Below are positions 37,026 through 45,399 of a stretch of 64,000 nucleotides of DNA, one piece after another. The stretch is from Campylobacter concisus (GTDB taxonomy: Bacteria; Campylobacterota; Campylobacteria; Campylobacterales; Campylobacteraceae), in assembly GCF_002913225.1 (NCBI RefSeq), contig NZ_PPAW01000047.1, positions 27,023 to 91,022 of the forward strand, in the 5' to 3' direction. The first letter of the stretch is position 1; each line of letters begins with the position of its first letter. Below the pieces are notes generated by a model that was not told the origin of the DNA, made no database searches, and saw nothing but the letters and a program-made list of their open reading frames with translations. The position numbers and the translations under genes were made by a program.

Positions 37026-38558
37026 ATGAAAAAAATAATAATCTTGCGCGGACACCAAGGATCTGGCAAATCAACCTATGCCAAAGAGCTATTTAATAAA
37101 TTTAAAGCCGAATATAACAATGCCTTGATATATGAGATCTCTTATGATGACATTCTAGTAAGAGAAAACGGTGGAGAATATATTTGGACACCAGAAAATA
37201 TCACAAATGCTATGAATATAGCATGGAATGAATATAGAGAATTTGTAAAGGCTCATGGCAGTAGAGATGAGAACATTTTAGTTGTGCACTCAGCTACAAA
37301 TAAAACTCTAAAAGCTTTTAAGTCCTATATAGATTATGCCAAAAAGCGTGGATACAAGGTGGAGGTTATTAGGCTTGCTAGTTTTTTTGATAATACTCAC
37401 AACTGTTCTGCCAAGATTGTTGCTGATGCGTTTATTAAAATTAATCAAAATCCTATCAAAGATGAGATTATTTTGCCTTGTCAAAAAGGTCCTAGTGATG
37501 AAATATTGGCTGAGATAGAGCTATATAGAAGGACTAATGAGCTAGTTAAAAACGAAGCAACTAATAGCTATGTGAACATTAATTACATTCTTGCAAATTC
37601 TAATAAGATCAAAAGCAGACGCTCAGATCAATATCCAGAGCTTAGCACATATAAATATGCCAACAAAGTATTTTATAATAATGAATTTGACGATGCTTTG
37701 CTTGAGCTTAGAGGGCTTGTTTTGGATGATGAGGGCAATATTATTGTCCGCCCTTTTAATAAGGCTTTTAATCTTTGCGAAAGAGAGGCAAAAAATAGTA
37801 AATATCCTATAAAATTAGATGCAAATGACCACTTTAATGCCGTCTTGAAAATAAATGGATTTTTAGGCTGTGCAACCTATGTAAGTAAAGATGAGTTTGA
37901 GGGTAAAAGCTTTAACAATAAAGTTTTGTTTTCAACAACAGGTTCGCTAGACTCATCTTTTGTGCAAATGGCTAAAGAGCATCTTGAAAAATATCAAAAT
38001 TTATTTGTTGCAAAGCCTAATTATACTTTTTTGTTTGAGATTGTAGATGAGAAAGATCCGCATATAATAAAAGAAGAGTTAGGAGAGTATCTGCTGGCTT
38101 GTCGAGATGTTTTAACTGGAGAGCTTGTAAACCAAGATGAGCTTAGACACTTTGTGGGCGAAATAAGCAAAAGTGATGATTTCTTAAAGCAGATTAAATT
38201 TCCTCAAATTTTTCATAACATAGCCTTTAAAGAAATACAGAAGATAGGTTTTAGCGCGATGCACGAGGGTTTTGTGGTCTATGACCTAGACTTTAAAGAG
38301 ATAGTTTTTAAGTTAAAGACACCTTTTTATTTGATTACTAAATTTATAGGTCGAAAGAAAGATCTAAACAAGATGTTTATGGGGCTAAAGGATCATAAAG
38401 TAGATGGTAATTTTATACAAAAATATTCTATAGATGAGGAATTTTTCCCATTAATAGAACATCTAAGTAAAAATATTGATGAAGTTTTGGTATTGGACGA
38501 ACAAGGCAGGATAGCTTATATCAGAAATTTTTTGATCAAATTTTATAAAGAGATATAA
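37026..38558 (+). CDS. polynucleotide kinase - RNA ligase fusion (RNA repair)
   Basis: A 510-residue two-domain RNA-repair enzyme, inferred. N-terminal kinase (about 1-165): P-loop RGHQGSGKST (residues 8-17) and a catalytic SYDDILVR segment like the RDDYR of T4 polynucleotide kinase. C-terminal ligase (about 200-500) of the T4 Rnl1-like family: LRGLVLDDEGNIIVRPFNKAFN precedes the nucleotidyl-lysine motif I KING (about residue 275), then motif III FLFEIVDE, motif IV HEGFVVYDL and motif V VFKLKTPFY. The kinase would phosphorylate 5'-OH RNA ends and the ligase seal them to 3'-OH ends. The gene is AT-richer than its neighbours and has its own GAGG ribosome-binding site, suggesting horizontal acquisition. 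A metallophosphoesterase gene follows 43 nt later. Confidence 0.85.
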   Translation: MKKIIILRGHQGSGKSTYAKELFNKFKAEYNNALIYEISYDDILVRENGGEYIWTPENITNAMNIAWNEYREFVKAHGSRDENILVVHSATNKTLKAFKSYIDYAKKRGYKVEVIRLASFFDNTHNCSAKIVADAFIKINQNPIKDEIILPCQKGPSDEILAEIELYRRTNELVKNEATNSYVNINYILANSNKIKSRRSDQYPELSTYKYANKVFYNNEFDDALLELRGLVLDDEGNIIVRPFNKAFNLCEREAKNSKYPIKLDANDHFNAVLKINGFLGCATYVSKDEFEGKSFNNKVLFSTTGSLDSSFVQMAKEHLEKYQNLFVAKPNYTFLFEIVDEKDPHIIKEELGEYLLACRDVLTGELVNQDELRHFVGEISKSDDFLKQIKFPQIFHNIAFKEIQKIGFSAMHEGFVVYDLDFKEIVFKLKTPFYLITKFIGRKKDLNKMFMGLKDHKVDGNFIQKYSIDEEFFPLIEHLSKNIDEVLVLDEQGRIAYIRNFLIKFYKEI

Positions 38559-38601
38559 TGTTTGGTTGGATTTAAAATAATTAATAATAAAAAGGTTTAA
38601 T

Positions 38602-39258
38602 ATGATATTTTTCACATCTGATTTGCATTTTTACCATAGAAATATTATTAAATATTCGCCTGCTATTAGAAAATATACCGATATTAATGAGATGAATGAA
38701 TGTCTTATAGAGCTTTGGAATAGCACTGTAAAAAGTGAAGATATAGTTTATAACATGGGCGATTTGTCTTTGATTTCGAATGTCAGTAAGATCATAGATG
38801 TTGCAAAAAGATTGAATGGTAAGCATTTTTTAATACTTGGCAATCATGACTATCCTATTAAAAGAAAAAGAGAAGATCTTGTTAATATAATAAAAGATGA
38901 TGGAAATAGATTGTTTGAGGACATTAGGGATTATAAATTCTTAAGGTTACCTGAGGGTAAGTTTGCATTATCTCACTATCCTATGGCTGGTTGGGAGGAT
39001 CAGCAACACGGCTCAATCATGCTTCATGGACATTTGCATGACTTTATGACGAATATTAGAGGTAAAATTTTAAACGTAGGTTTTGATCTGCACGGAAAAA
39101 TTCTGAGCATAAAAGATGTTCTTGAATTTGTAAAACAACTTCCTATTACACCTTATAGAGATGAGAGCAATAGTAGTATGGATGCTATTAGAAGTCAAGT
39201 AGATATTGGATTAAGAAAAGAGTTAATTGTAAGTAGGCTTAAGGATATCAATTTATAA
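38602..39258 (+). CDS. calcineurin-like metallophosphoesterase
   Basis: A 218-residue binuclear metallophosphoesterase with every motif in order: SDLHFYH (Asp and His ligands, residues 6-12), MGDLS (about 54), GNHDYP (about 79), the LSHYP histidine (about 115) and the HGHLHDF pair (about 135). The first motif is of the kind seen in phage and mobile-element phosphoesterases. Placed 43 nt after the kinase-ligase and sharing its low GC, it probably removes 2',3'-cyclic or 3'-phosphates so that ligation can occur; that role is inferred from context and from the kinase-phosphatase-ligase layout of bacterial Pnkp. A general phosphodiesterase function is the alternative. Confidence 0.82.
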   Translation: MIFFTSDLHFYHRNIIKYSPAIRKYTDINEMNECLIELWNSTVKSEDIVYNMGDLSLISNVSKIIDVAKRLNGKHFLILGNHDYPIKRKREDLVNIIKDDGNRLFEDIRDYKFLRLPEGKFALSHYPMAGWEDQQHGSIMLHGHLHDFMTNIRGKILNVGFDLHGKILSIKDVLEFVKQLPITPYRDESNSSMDAIRSQVDIGLRKELIVSRLKDINL

Positions 39259-39460
39259 AGGCTTTAAAATTTAGAGTCTTTTTATCTCTGATAAATCCAT
39301 AATTAAATCAAATTAGCTCTTTTTCACCTAAATTTGTAAAAATTTAAATTATTTTTTGATTTTAAGCAAGTATTAATTTTCATGCGATTTTTATGTTATA
39401 AAGATTTACTACAATTACACACAAAGCAAATCATTTTTGTTATTCCTTTTACTGATTGAG

Positions 39461-39483
39461 GCCTTGGTTAGCCAAGGCTTTTT
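39461..39483 (+). terminator. intrinsic terminator inside the assT leader
   Basis: GCCTTGG / CCAAGGC stem (39461-39467 and 39472-39478) with a 4-nt loop and a run of T residues, 57 nt before the assT ATG and about 200 nt after the phosphoesterase gene. A possible -10 (TACAAT, about 39408-39413) lies upstream, so it may end a short leader RNA rather than the upstream operon. The rest of 39259-39539 is AT-rich without other features. Confidence 0.6.
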
Positions 39484-39539
39484 CTAAATTTTATAAGCTT
39501 TATGAGTAGAGTTTATAAAATTTATTTAAAGGAGATGTT

Positions 39540-41375
39540 ATGAAAAAGACTTTGAGTTGTGTTGCACTAGCCTCTGTGCTTTGCTCGAGCGCTTTTGCGA
39601 TAGGCGGTCCAAGCGGGGCTAAACTTGACTACGCTATCACTGGGCAGATCGGCGAAGTAGTGGTAAATCCATACGATACAGCGCCTCTTACTGCAGTTAT
39701 AAAAAATGGCGGCTACACACTAAGCAACGCTAAGGTCACTATCGTGCCAAAACAAGGCGGCCAAACTATAAGCTACAAAGTGGCTGACAAGCATCTTCGC
39801 ACACATGGCGGCATCCCAGTTTTTGGCATGTATCCTGACTATCAAAACACCGTTGAAGTCGAGTACGACAAGAGCTACAAGGGTAAGACTGAGCATATAA
39901 AAGAGAGCTATAAAATTTATGCCCCAGCTATCTATCTAGAGAGTGCTGGCACGCCAAATCAAAAGGGCGCACTATTTGATAAGATCGAGGTTACTAAGCC
40001 AGCAAGCGCTAAATTTGCAAACCGCCTCTACTACGTAAATAACTTTGTAAATAAAACAGGCAAGGGCACAAAAGTCGTTTGGAACAACCCAGCTGGCGGT
40101 GCGATCGAGTGGAACTACAGCCCAAATAACTTCATCCTTGATACAAAAGGCGAGGTTAGATGGTATCTTGAGCCAAGTAAAATTTACGACCTAAAACAGC
40201 CATTTCACGCTGGCGTTATGATGGGCTTTAAGCAAAATGACGACGGCGCTATGACTTGGGGTTACGGCCAAAGATACGCAAAATACGACATCATGGGTAG
40301 AGAAATTTTCAACCGCGAGCTACCAGCTAGCTACAACGACTTCTCTCACTCAATGGACGTAGCACAAAACGGACACTACTTCTTGCGCGTGGCAAATGCC
40401 GACTACAAAAGGGCTGATGGCAAAAACGTAAGAACAGTGCGTGACGTCATCGTTGAGCTTGACCGCGACGGCAACGTAGTTGATGACTTTAGACTATATG
40501 AAATCCTCGATCCTTACCGCGATATCGTGCTAAAAACGCTTGATCAAGGTGCAGTTTGCTTAAACATAGACGCTAAAAAAGCAGGCCACACAGCAAGCTC
40601 TGATGAGCTTCAGTCTATGGATACACACGATAAATGGGGTGATATCGTAGGAGCAGGTCCAGGACGCAACTGGGCACACGTAAATAGTGTGGATTACGAT
40701 CCAAGCGATGATAGCATCATCATCTCAAGCCGCCACCAAGACGCAGTTATCAAGATCGGTCGTGACAAACAAGTAAAATGGATCATGGGTGCTCACAAGG
40801 GCTGGAGCGATAAATTTAAAGATAAACTCCTTCAGCCAGTCGATAGTAAAGGCAACAAGATCGTCTGTGAAGATGAGTACTCAAAATGCCCAGGATACGA
40901 GAGCGACAAAGGTGGCTTTGACTGGCAATGGACGCAACATACGGCATTTAGGATAGATAGCAAGTCTAAAAAAGGCGAAATTTATCTAAGTGTCTTTGAC
41001 AACGGCGACACAAGGGGCATGGAGCAACCAGCCATCGCTGGTATGAAGTACTCTCGCGCGGTCGTTTATAAGATCGATGAGAACAAAAAGACCGTTGAGC
41101 AGATCTGGGAGTACGGTAAAGAGCGCGGTAAAGAGTGGTATAGCTCAGTTACTAGCCTTACGCAGTATCAAGATGACCTTGATAGCGTGATGGTCTATTC
41201 AGCCGTTGCTGGCATGCAGTTTGACATCGCAAAAGGTCGCCCGGTGGGACTTCCTAGCCCGCACATCGATGAGTTTGAGTGGGGTGCAAAAGAGCCTAGC
41301 ATCGAGATAAAGATGACAAATGCTATGGGCTATCAAGCGTTTCCATTTAGCTTGCAAAAAGCGTTTGAAAAGTAA
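39540..41375 (+). CDS. assT: aryl-sulfate sulfotransferase, periplasmic
   Basis: Transfers sulfate between phenolic compounds without PAPS. A 611-residue secreted protein with a signal peptide (about 1-20, ending SAFA), an N-terminal beta-sandwich (about 25-130) and a six-bladed propeller. The catalytic histidine that becomes sulfated lies in IIISSRHQDAV (about residue 398), and other active-site pieces (HSMDVAQNGHY, NWAHVNSVDYDP, WQWTQHTAF) are intact. The cysteine pair in IVCEDEYSKCPGY may form a disulfide. GGAGATG serves as ribosome-binding site. C. jejuni has a related arylsulfatase gene (astA) linked to dsb genes; none are adjacent here. Confidence 0.92.
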   Translation: MKKTLSCVALASVLCSSAFAIGGPSGAKLDYAITGQIGEVVVNPYDTAPLTAVIKNGGYTLSNAKVTIVPKQGGQTISYKVADKHLRTHGGIPVFGMYPDYQNTVEVEYDKSYKGKTEHIKESYKIYAPAIYLESAGTPNQKGALFDKIEVTKPASAKFANRLYYVNNFVNKTGKGTKVVWNNPAGGAIEWNYSPNNFILDTKGEVRWYLEPSKIYDLKQPFHAGVMMGFKQNDDGAMTWGYGQRYAKYDIMGREIFNRELPASYNDFSHSMDVAQNGHYFLRVANADYKRADGKNVRTVRDVIVELDRDGNVVDDFRLYEILDPYRDIVLKTLDQGAVCLNIDAKKAGHTASSDELQSMDTHDKWGDIVGAGPGRNWAHVNSVDYDPSDDSIIISSRHQDAVIKIGRDKQVKWIMGAHKGWSDKFKDKLLQPVDSKGNKIVCEDEYSKCPGYESDKGGFDWQWTQHTAFRIDSKSKKGEIYLSVFDNGDTRGMEQPAIAGMKYSRAVVYKIDENKKTVEQIWEYGKERGKEWYSSVTSLTQYQDDLDSVMVYSAVAGMQFDIAKGRPVGLPSPHIDEFEWGAKEPSIEIKMTNAMGYQAFPFSLQKAFEK

Positions 41376-41382
41376 ATTTTTT

Positions 41383-41417
41383 CCTCCTTTGCTTTGGCAA
41401 GGGGGGCTTTTAGTTTT
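41383..41417 (+). terminator. terminator after assT
   Basis: Stem CCTCCTTTGC / GCAAGGGGGG (41383-41392 and 41397-41406, two wobble pairs), TTTG loop, then a T-rich tail. It begins 8 nt after the assT stop. Confidence 0.75.
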
Positions 41418-41544
41418 GCTTGATTTTAAAATTTATTTGCTCTTTTATAACAACCTTTGCATTTTTCTCTCTTTTACAAAACTCTAGAAAATTTAATCCA
41501 TTTTTTTATCGTCATTTAGTCCTATGCATCCAAATCTCCTCTCA

Positions 41545-41796
41545 TCATACGGATAAACCGCTAAATTTAGGCTTGGAGATATAAAAACACTCGTTTAAGG
41601 AGTATGTATAGAGCATGAGTGGTTTGGCTAGATATTTGATCTCATCAAATTTTAAAGTATCTATCCTAAGGTAGATGGCAGACAGCAAAATTTCACCATT
41701 TAAACCAAGATCAAAGTGCTCATTTGGCTCTTGCAAGATGCCTAGCTTTTTAAATTTATCGTGCAAATGTTTTATTTCAAGCGTTTCATCGCTCAA
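41545..41796 (-). CDS. hypothetical protein, possibly a gene fragment (83 aa)
   Basis: Open frame on the minus strand with hydrophobic-patterned sequence (ILLSAIYLRIDTLKFDEIKYLAKPLMLYTYSLNECF). The same frame continues upstream without an ATG for several more codons (LNYDDTNL) and no ribosome-binding site precedes the ATG, so it may be the 3' remnant of a longer gene. The surrounding 41418-41544 and 41797-41924 hold nothing else I can identify. No function can be proposed. Confidence 0.35.
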   Translation of the reverse strand: MSDETLEIKHLHDKFKKLGILQEPNEHFDLGLNGEILLSAIYLRIDTLKFDEIKYLAKPLMLYTYSLNECFYISKPKFSGLSV

Positions 41797-41924
41797 GTTA
41801 GTATCATCGTAGTTTAAGGCGCTTTAGAATGGCTAAATGAGTTAAATTTATATCGCTAAGCTTTAGAGCATTATTTATTAAGCTTTAGAGTTTTTACGCA
41901 ATGAATGATGTAATCTTGCAAGCC

Positions 41925-42713
41925 TTATAAACTCAAAGCCTCTCGCATAGAAATTTCTATCCTTTTCTCATCAAGGCTGCCATTATAAAATAAATTTAAC
42001 GCTAAAACCGCTTGATATAAGAGCATATCAGCTCCGTCTTTGCATGCTAAATTTTGGTTTTTAGCCTCCTTTAAAAATGGCGTTTGCTTGCCGTAAATAA
42101 CATCAAATGCAAATTTAGCGCTTTTTAAAATGCCATCTAAAATCTCTTTTGGCGCTGGCAAAAGATCGTCTTTTAGCCCTGCTGAGGTCGAATTTACCAC
42201 TAGATCAAATTTGTGCTCTTTATAGTCATCCCAGCTAAAGCACTCGTAGCAATCTTTAAATTTATCAAGTCTTGCCTTGCTTCTATTTAGTATGCAAACA
42301 TCTATGTTTTGTGATCTAAGTGCGTAGGCTAGGGCGTTTGCGGTGCCTCCTGCTCCAAGGATGATGGCGCTTTTTGCCTCTTTGAAATTTGCTATCGCTT
42401 TTAAAAAGCCAGGTGCGTCAGTGTTGTAGGCATAAATTTTCTCATTTTTTAGCACTAAAGTGTTTGCAGAGCCTATTTTACGTGCTGCTTCTGAGGCGTC
42501 ATCGGCTAAATTTAGTGCAAATTCTTTATGCGGGAGCGTGACATTTGCGCCATCTAGTTTTAAGGATCTAAATTTATTGATTAGCTCATTGCCATCTTTT
42601 AGCAAAACCCTAGTATATAGGGCATCAAGAGCTAGATCGGCAATGGCTTTGTTGTGTAGTCTTGGAGATACCGAGTGAGCTATCGGATCTCCAAAAACTG
42701 CAAAGGTTTTCAT
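41925..42713 (-). CDS. aroE: shikimate dehydrogenase
   Basis: Reduces 3-dehydroshikimate to shikimate with NADPH in aromatic amino acid synthesis. Full length at 262 residues: substrate motif SVSPRLHNKAI (about 13-23), NVTLPHKE (catalytic Lys, about 57-64), dinucleotide loop GAGGTANALAYAL (about 118) and the NSTSAG motif. Its ATG overlaps the stop of the SPOR-domain gene (ATGA), closing a leftward run gatC to aroE. Confidence 0.94.
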   Translation of the reverse strand: MKTFAVFGDPIAHSVSPRLHNKAIADLALDALYTRVLLKDGNELINKFRSLKLDGANVTLPHKEFALNLADDASEAARKIGSANTLVLKNEKIYAYNTDAPGFLKAIANFKEAKSAIILGAGGTANALAYALRSQNIDVCILNRSKARLDKFKDCYECFSWDDYKEHKFDLVVNSTSAGLKDDLLPAPKEILDGILKSAKFAFDVIYGKQTPFLKEAKNQNLACKDGADMLLYQAVLALNLFYNGSLDEKRIEISMREALSL

Positions 42714-43603
42714 TTTGCTCTAAAGACAAAAGCATCTTTATTGACATCTTTCCTTATGTCATTTACAGCTTTTTGTAGCCCTTTTTCATCAAATGGACCA
42801 ACTAAAATTTTAGTTAGCTCACCAGCTTTTATAGTCTTATAGCTATATCCTTTGGCTGCTATTTTTTTCATATAGTCGGCATTTGGGTTAAATTTGCTAG
42901 TTGCAAATACTTGTACATAGGAGCCTTTTGCGACGCTCTCGGCTTTTGCTGGAGCTTCAGCCTTTTTCTCCACTTTTTCTGCTTTTGCAGGAGCTTCAGC
43001 CTTTTTTTCTACCTTAGTTTCAGTTTTTTTCTCAGCTTTAGTTTCAGCTTTCTTCTCGGTTTTTGCCTCAGTTTTGGCTGGCTTTGCTTCAGCTTTTTTC
43101 TCTGCTTTAGCTTCGCTTTTTGTTTCAGCTTTTTTAGCTGGAGCTTCTACCTTTGTCTCAGCTTTTTTAGGTGCTTCAGCTGGATGCTCGACAGCTTTTA
43201 CTATCTCTTTTGGCTCTTCAGTTTTAGGAGCTGATTTTGCACCTTCTTTATCTTTTAGCTTTTTGATCATATCTTCAAAATCATCTTGTTGCTTATTTTC
43301 AGGCACGATAGGCACTTGCTCGAAAAGTTGGGTATCGCCTTTTTTAACATCTGAATTTGTATCTTGTGCAGGCACCTGTGTATCGACTGGCTGCTCTGCT
43401 GGCACTGGAGGCAGAACTAGTCTTGAGTCGGCTTCGTTTTGTGCTTGTGTTGAGTCGCCTGAGTTTATAAGCTTCATGGCTACGATGATGATTAAAAATA
43501 GTATAACAAGAGCTGCTATAAACATAAGAAGTTTCTTTAGTTTTGCGCCCTTTGCCTCATCATCTTTTTCTAAAAGTATATCTTTTAACTCTTCGTTTTC
43601 CAT
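42710..43603 (-). CDS. SPOR-domain inner-membrane protein with Lys/Ala/Glu-rich spacer
   Basis: A 297-residue bitopic protein: cytoplasmic start, one membrane helix (about 26-47), a proline-containing periplasmic stretch, a low-complexity spacer (about 130-215) of KAE/KAEAPAK-type near-repeats, and a C-terminal SPOR domain (about 222-297, starting GSYVQVFATSKF). SPOR domains bind denuded peptidoglycan glycans at division sites, so a division or cell-wall role is likely. The spacer is repetitive at DNA level and may vary in length between strains. It follows the DUF1882 gene. Confidence 0.85.
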   Translation of the reverse strand: MENEELKDILLEKDDEAKGAKLKKLLMFIAALVILFLIIIVAMKLINSGDSTQAQNEADSRLVLPPVPAEQPVDTQVPAQDTNSDVKKGDTQLFEQVPIVPENKQQDDFEDMIKKLKDKEGAKSAPKTEEPKEIVKAVEHPAEAPKKAETKVEAPAKKAETKSEAKAEKKAEAKPAKTEAKTEKKAETKAEKKTETKVEKKAEAPAKAEKVEKKAEAPAKAESVAKGSYVQVFATSKFNPNADYMKKIAAKGYSYKTIKAGELTKILVGPFDEKGLQKAVNDIRKDVNKDAFVFRAK

Positions 43604-43612
43604 TATCTCTCC

Positions 43613-44158
43613 TTACATATATTTTGACCAACTTGCTCCGCGCTCTTTTTGATAGAGGTTATATGGCAAAGTTAGGATGTTAAATTCTTTTGGCATATCT
43701 TGATTTGGGAACATTCTCCACTCTTTGGCTAACTTTTGTGAGAGCTTTGCGCTTAGCATATTTGCAAGCGTGCAAGCTTCATTTAGTGTGGTGTGACCTT
43801 TATGCACGTAAAGGTGCAAATGTCCTGGGGTCTTGGTCTCGTAGGCTGTGAAATTTATAAAGCCTTCTTCTCTTAAAAGAAGTTGCGCTCTATGCCAAAA
43901 CCTATCTGGAGTTCTGCCGTTGTAGTCAAAGACTATGTTTTCGACCTTGTCACTTGCATTGATTAGCGAGTGGGCGATTATAGCTTTGCCCTCCTCATGC
44001 TCTTTCATGACACTATAAGTTAGTGGTTCGTTGATCTTTTCAAATTTATCAAAGAAAATTTTGCCCTTGTACTCTATCTTATTGACGATCGTGTCACGTT
44101 TGATGTAGTAGTGGGTCGTTATTATCTTTATAAGAGATGTATCAATACTTTGCATCAA
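43613..44158 (-). CDS. DUF1882 family protein
   Basis: A 181-residue protein of a family largely limited to epsilonproteobacteria, function unknown. Visible: an [24 protein letters not shown]-terminal strand region and a [13 protein letters not shown] segment with three histidines. No signal peptide or membrane helix. It overlaps the glyA stop by 4 nt, and the SPOR-domain gene starts 9 nt after it, so it is part of the fur-lysS-glyA-aroE run. The position equals that of Cj0403 in C. jejuni as I recall. Confidence 0.75.
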   Translation of the reverse strand: MMQSIDTSLIKIITTHYYIKRDTIVNKIEYKGKIFFDKFEKINEPLTYSVMKEHEEGKAIIAHSLINASDKVENIVFDYNGRTPDRFWHRAQLLLREEGFINFTAYETKTPGHLHLYVHKGHTTLNEACTLANMLSAKLSQKLAKEWRMFPNQDMPKEFNILTLPYNLYQKERGASWSKYM

Positions 44159-45399
44159 AATGTCGCTTTATCGTAGATTATAAATTTATGAGCAAGATCG
44201 ACTAGTTCGGCTTTTATCTTCTCTTGTAAAGATGCGTTGTTGATGTCGCTTAGCACGTCAGCGATCTTGTTTGCTATTAGCTCAAATTCAGCCTCTTTCA
44301 TGCCACGAGCTGTTAGAGCTGGGCTACCTACACGTATGCCGCTTGTGATAAACGGACTTCTTGTCTCGCCTGGAACTGTGTTTTTATTTACAGTTATACC
44401 AGCATTTCCTAGAGCGATATCTGCGTCTTTTCCGCTAAAATCGCGGTTTAAGAAGCTCATTAGGATTAGGTGGTTATCAGTGCCGCCACTTACTAGATCA
44501 AAGCCTCTACTTATTAGCACTTCGCCAAGTTTTTTAGCGTTTGCTTTTACTTGTTTGGCGTAAATTTTCCACTCAGGGCTAAGGTTATGCTTAAAGCCAA
44601 CTGCCTTTGCAGCGATGACGTGAACTAGTGGTCCGCCCTGGATGCCTGGGAAGATAGAAGAGTTTATCTTTTTAGCGTACTCTTCGTTGTTTGTCATGAT
44701 GATACCGCCTCTTGGGCCTCTTAGAGTTTTATGCGTGGTTGAGCTTACGACGTCGCAGTGTGGGAAAGGATTTTGATGCTCTCCAGCCACTATAAGGCCA
44801 GCGATGTGAGCAACGTCTGCAAAGAGTATCGCACCAACAGCGTCAGCTATCTCTCTAAATTTCTTAAACTCGATCTCTCTTGTGTATGCGCTCGCGCCAC
44901 AAACGATCATCTTTGGTTTTACTATTTTTGCGATATCCATAACTCTATCGTAGTTTATGCGACCATCAAGCTCGACGCCGTAAAAGAAGCTCTCATACAT
45001 CTTGCCAGAGCTACTCACCTTTGCGCCGTGAGTTAGATGTCCGCCGTGGCTTAGATCCATGCCTAAAATTTTATCGCCTGGATTAAGTAAAGCACCATAA
45101 ACGCCTTGGTTTGCCTGAGAGCCTGAGTTTGGCTGAACGTTTGCAAATTCACATCCAAAAAGCTCTTTGCATCTATCGATCGCGATTTGCTCGATCTCAT
45201 CGACAAATTCGCAGCCACCATAGTATCTCTTTCCAGGGTAGCCTTCGGCGTATTTGTTTGTTAGGATTGAGCCCATTACTTCCATAACTTCTGGATATGT
45301 GAAATTTTCGCTAGCAATCATCTCAAGGTGATCACACTGGCGTTTTAACTCTAAATTTACTAGGTCGTAAATATCTTTATCATAGCTTTGCAAACTCAT
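44155..45399 (-). CDS. glyA: serine hydroxymethyltransferase
   Basis: PLP enzyme interconverting serine and glycine and supplying one-carbon units. 414 residues. The PLP lysine sits in [15 protein letters not shown] (about 225-239), with the upstream [24 protein letters not shown] and [12 protein letters not shown] motifs. Overlaps lysS upstream (ATGA) and the DUF1882 gene downstream. Confidence 0.97.
   Translation of the reverse strand: MSLQSYDKDIYDLVNLELKRQCDHLEMIASENFTYPEVMEVMGSILTNKYAEGYPGKRYYGGCEFVDEIEQIAIDRCKELFGCEFANVQPNSGSQANQGVYGALLNPGDKILGMDLSHGGHLTHGAKVSSSGKMYESFFYGVELDGRINYDRVMDIAKIVKPKMIVCGASAYTREIEFKKFREIADAVGAILFADVAHIAGLIVAGEHQNPFPHCDVVSSTTHKTLRGPRGGIIMTNNEEYAKKINSSIFPGIQGGPLVHVIAAKAVGFKHNLSPEWKIYAKQVKANAKKLGEVLISRGFDLVSGGTDNHLILMSFLNRDFSGKDADIALGNAGITVNKNTVPGETRSPFITSGIRVGSPALTARGMKEAEFELIANKIADVLSDINNASLQEKIKAELVDLAHKFIIYDKATF

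Noticed and set aside
43074..43652. 192-residue plus-strand frame opposite the SPOR-domain gene
   Set aside because: It is the antisense of the Lys/Ala/Glu repeats (giving Phe/Ser/Ala-rich sequence) with no ribosome-binding site or recognisable domain.
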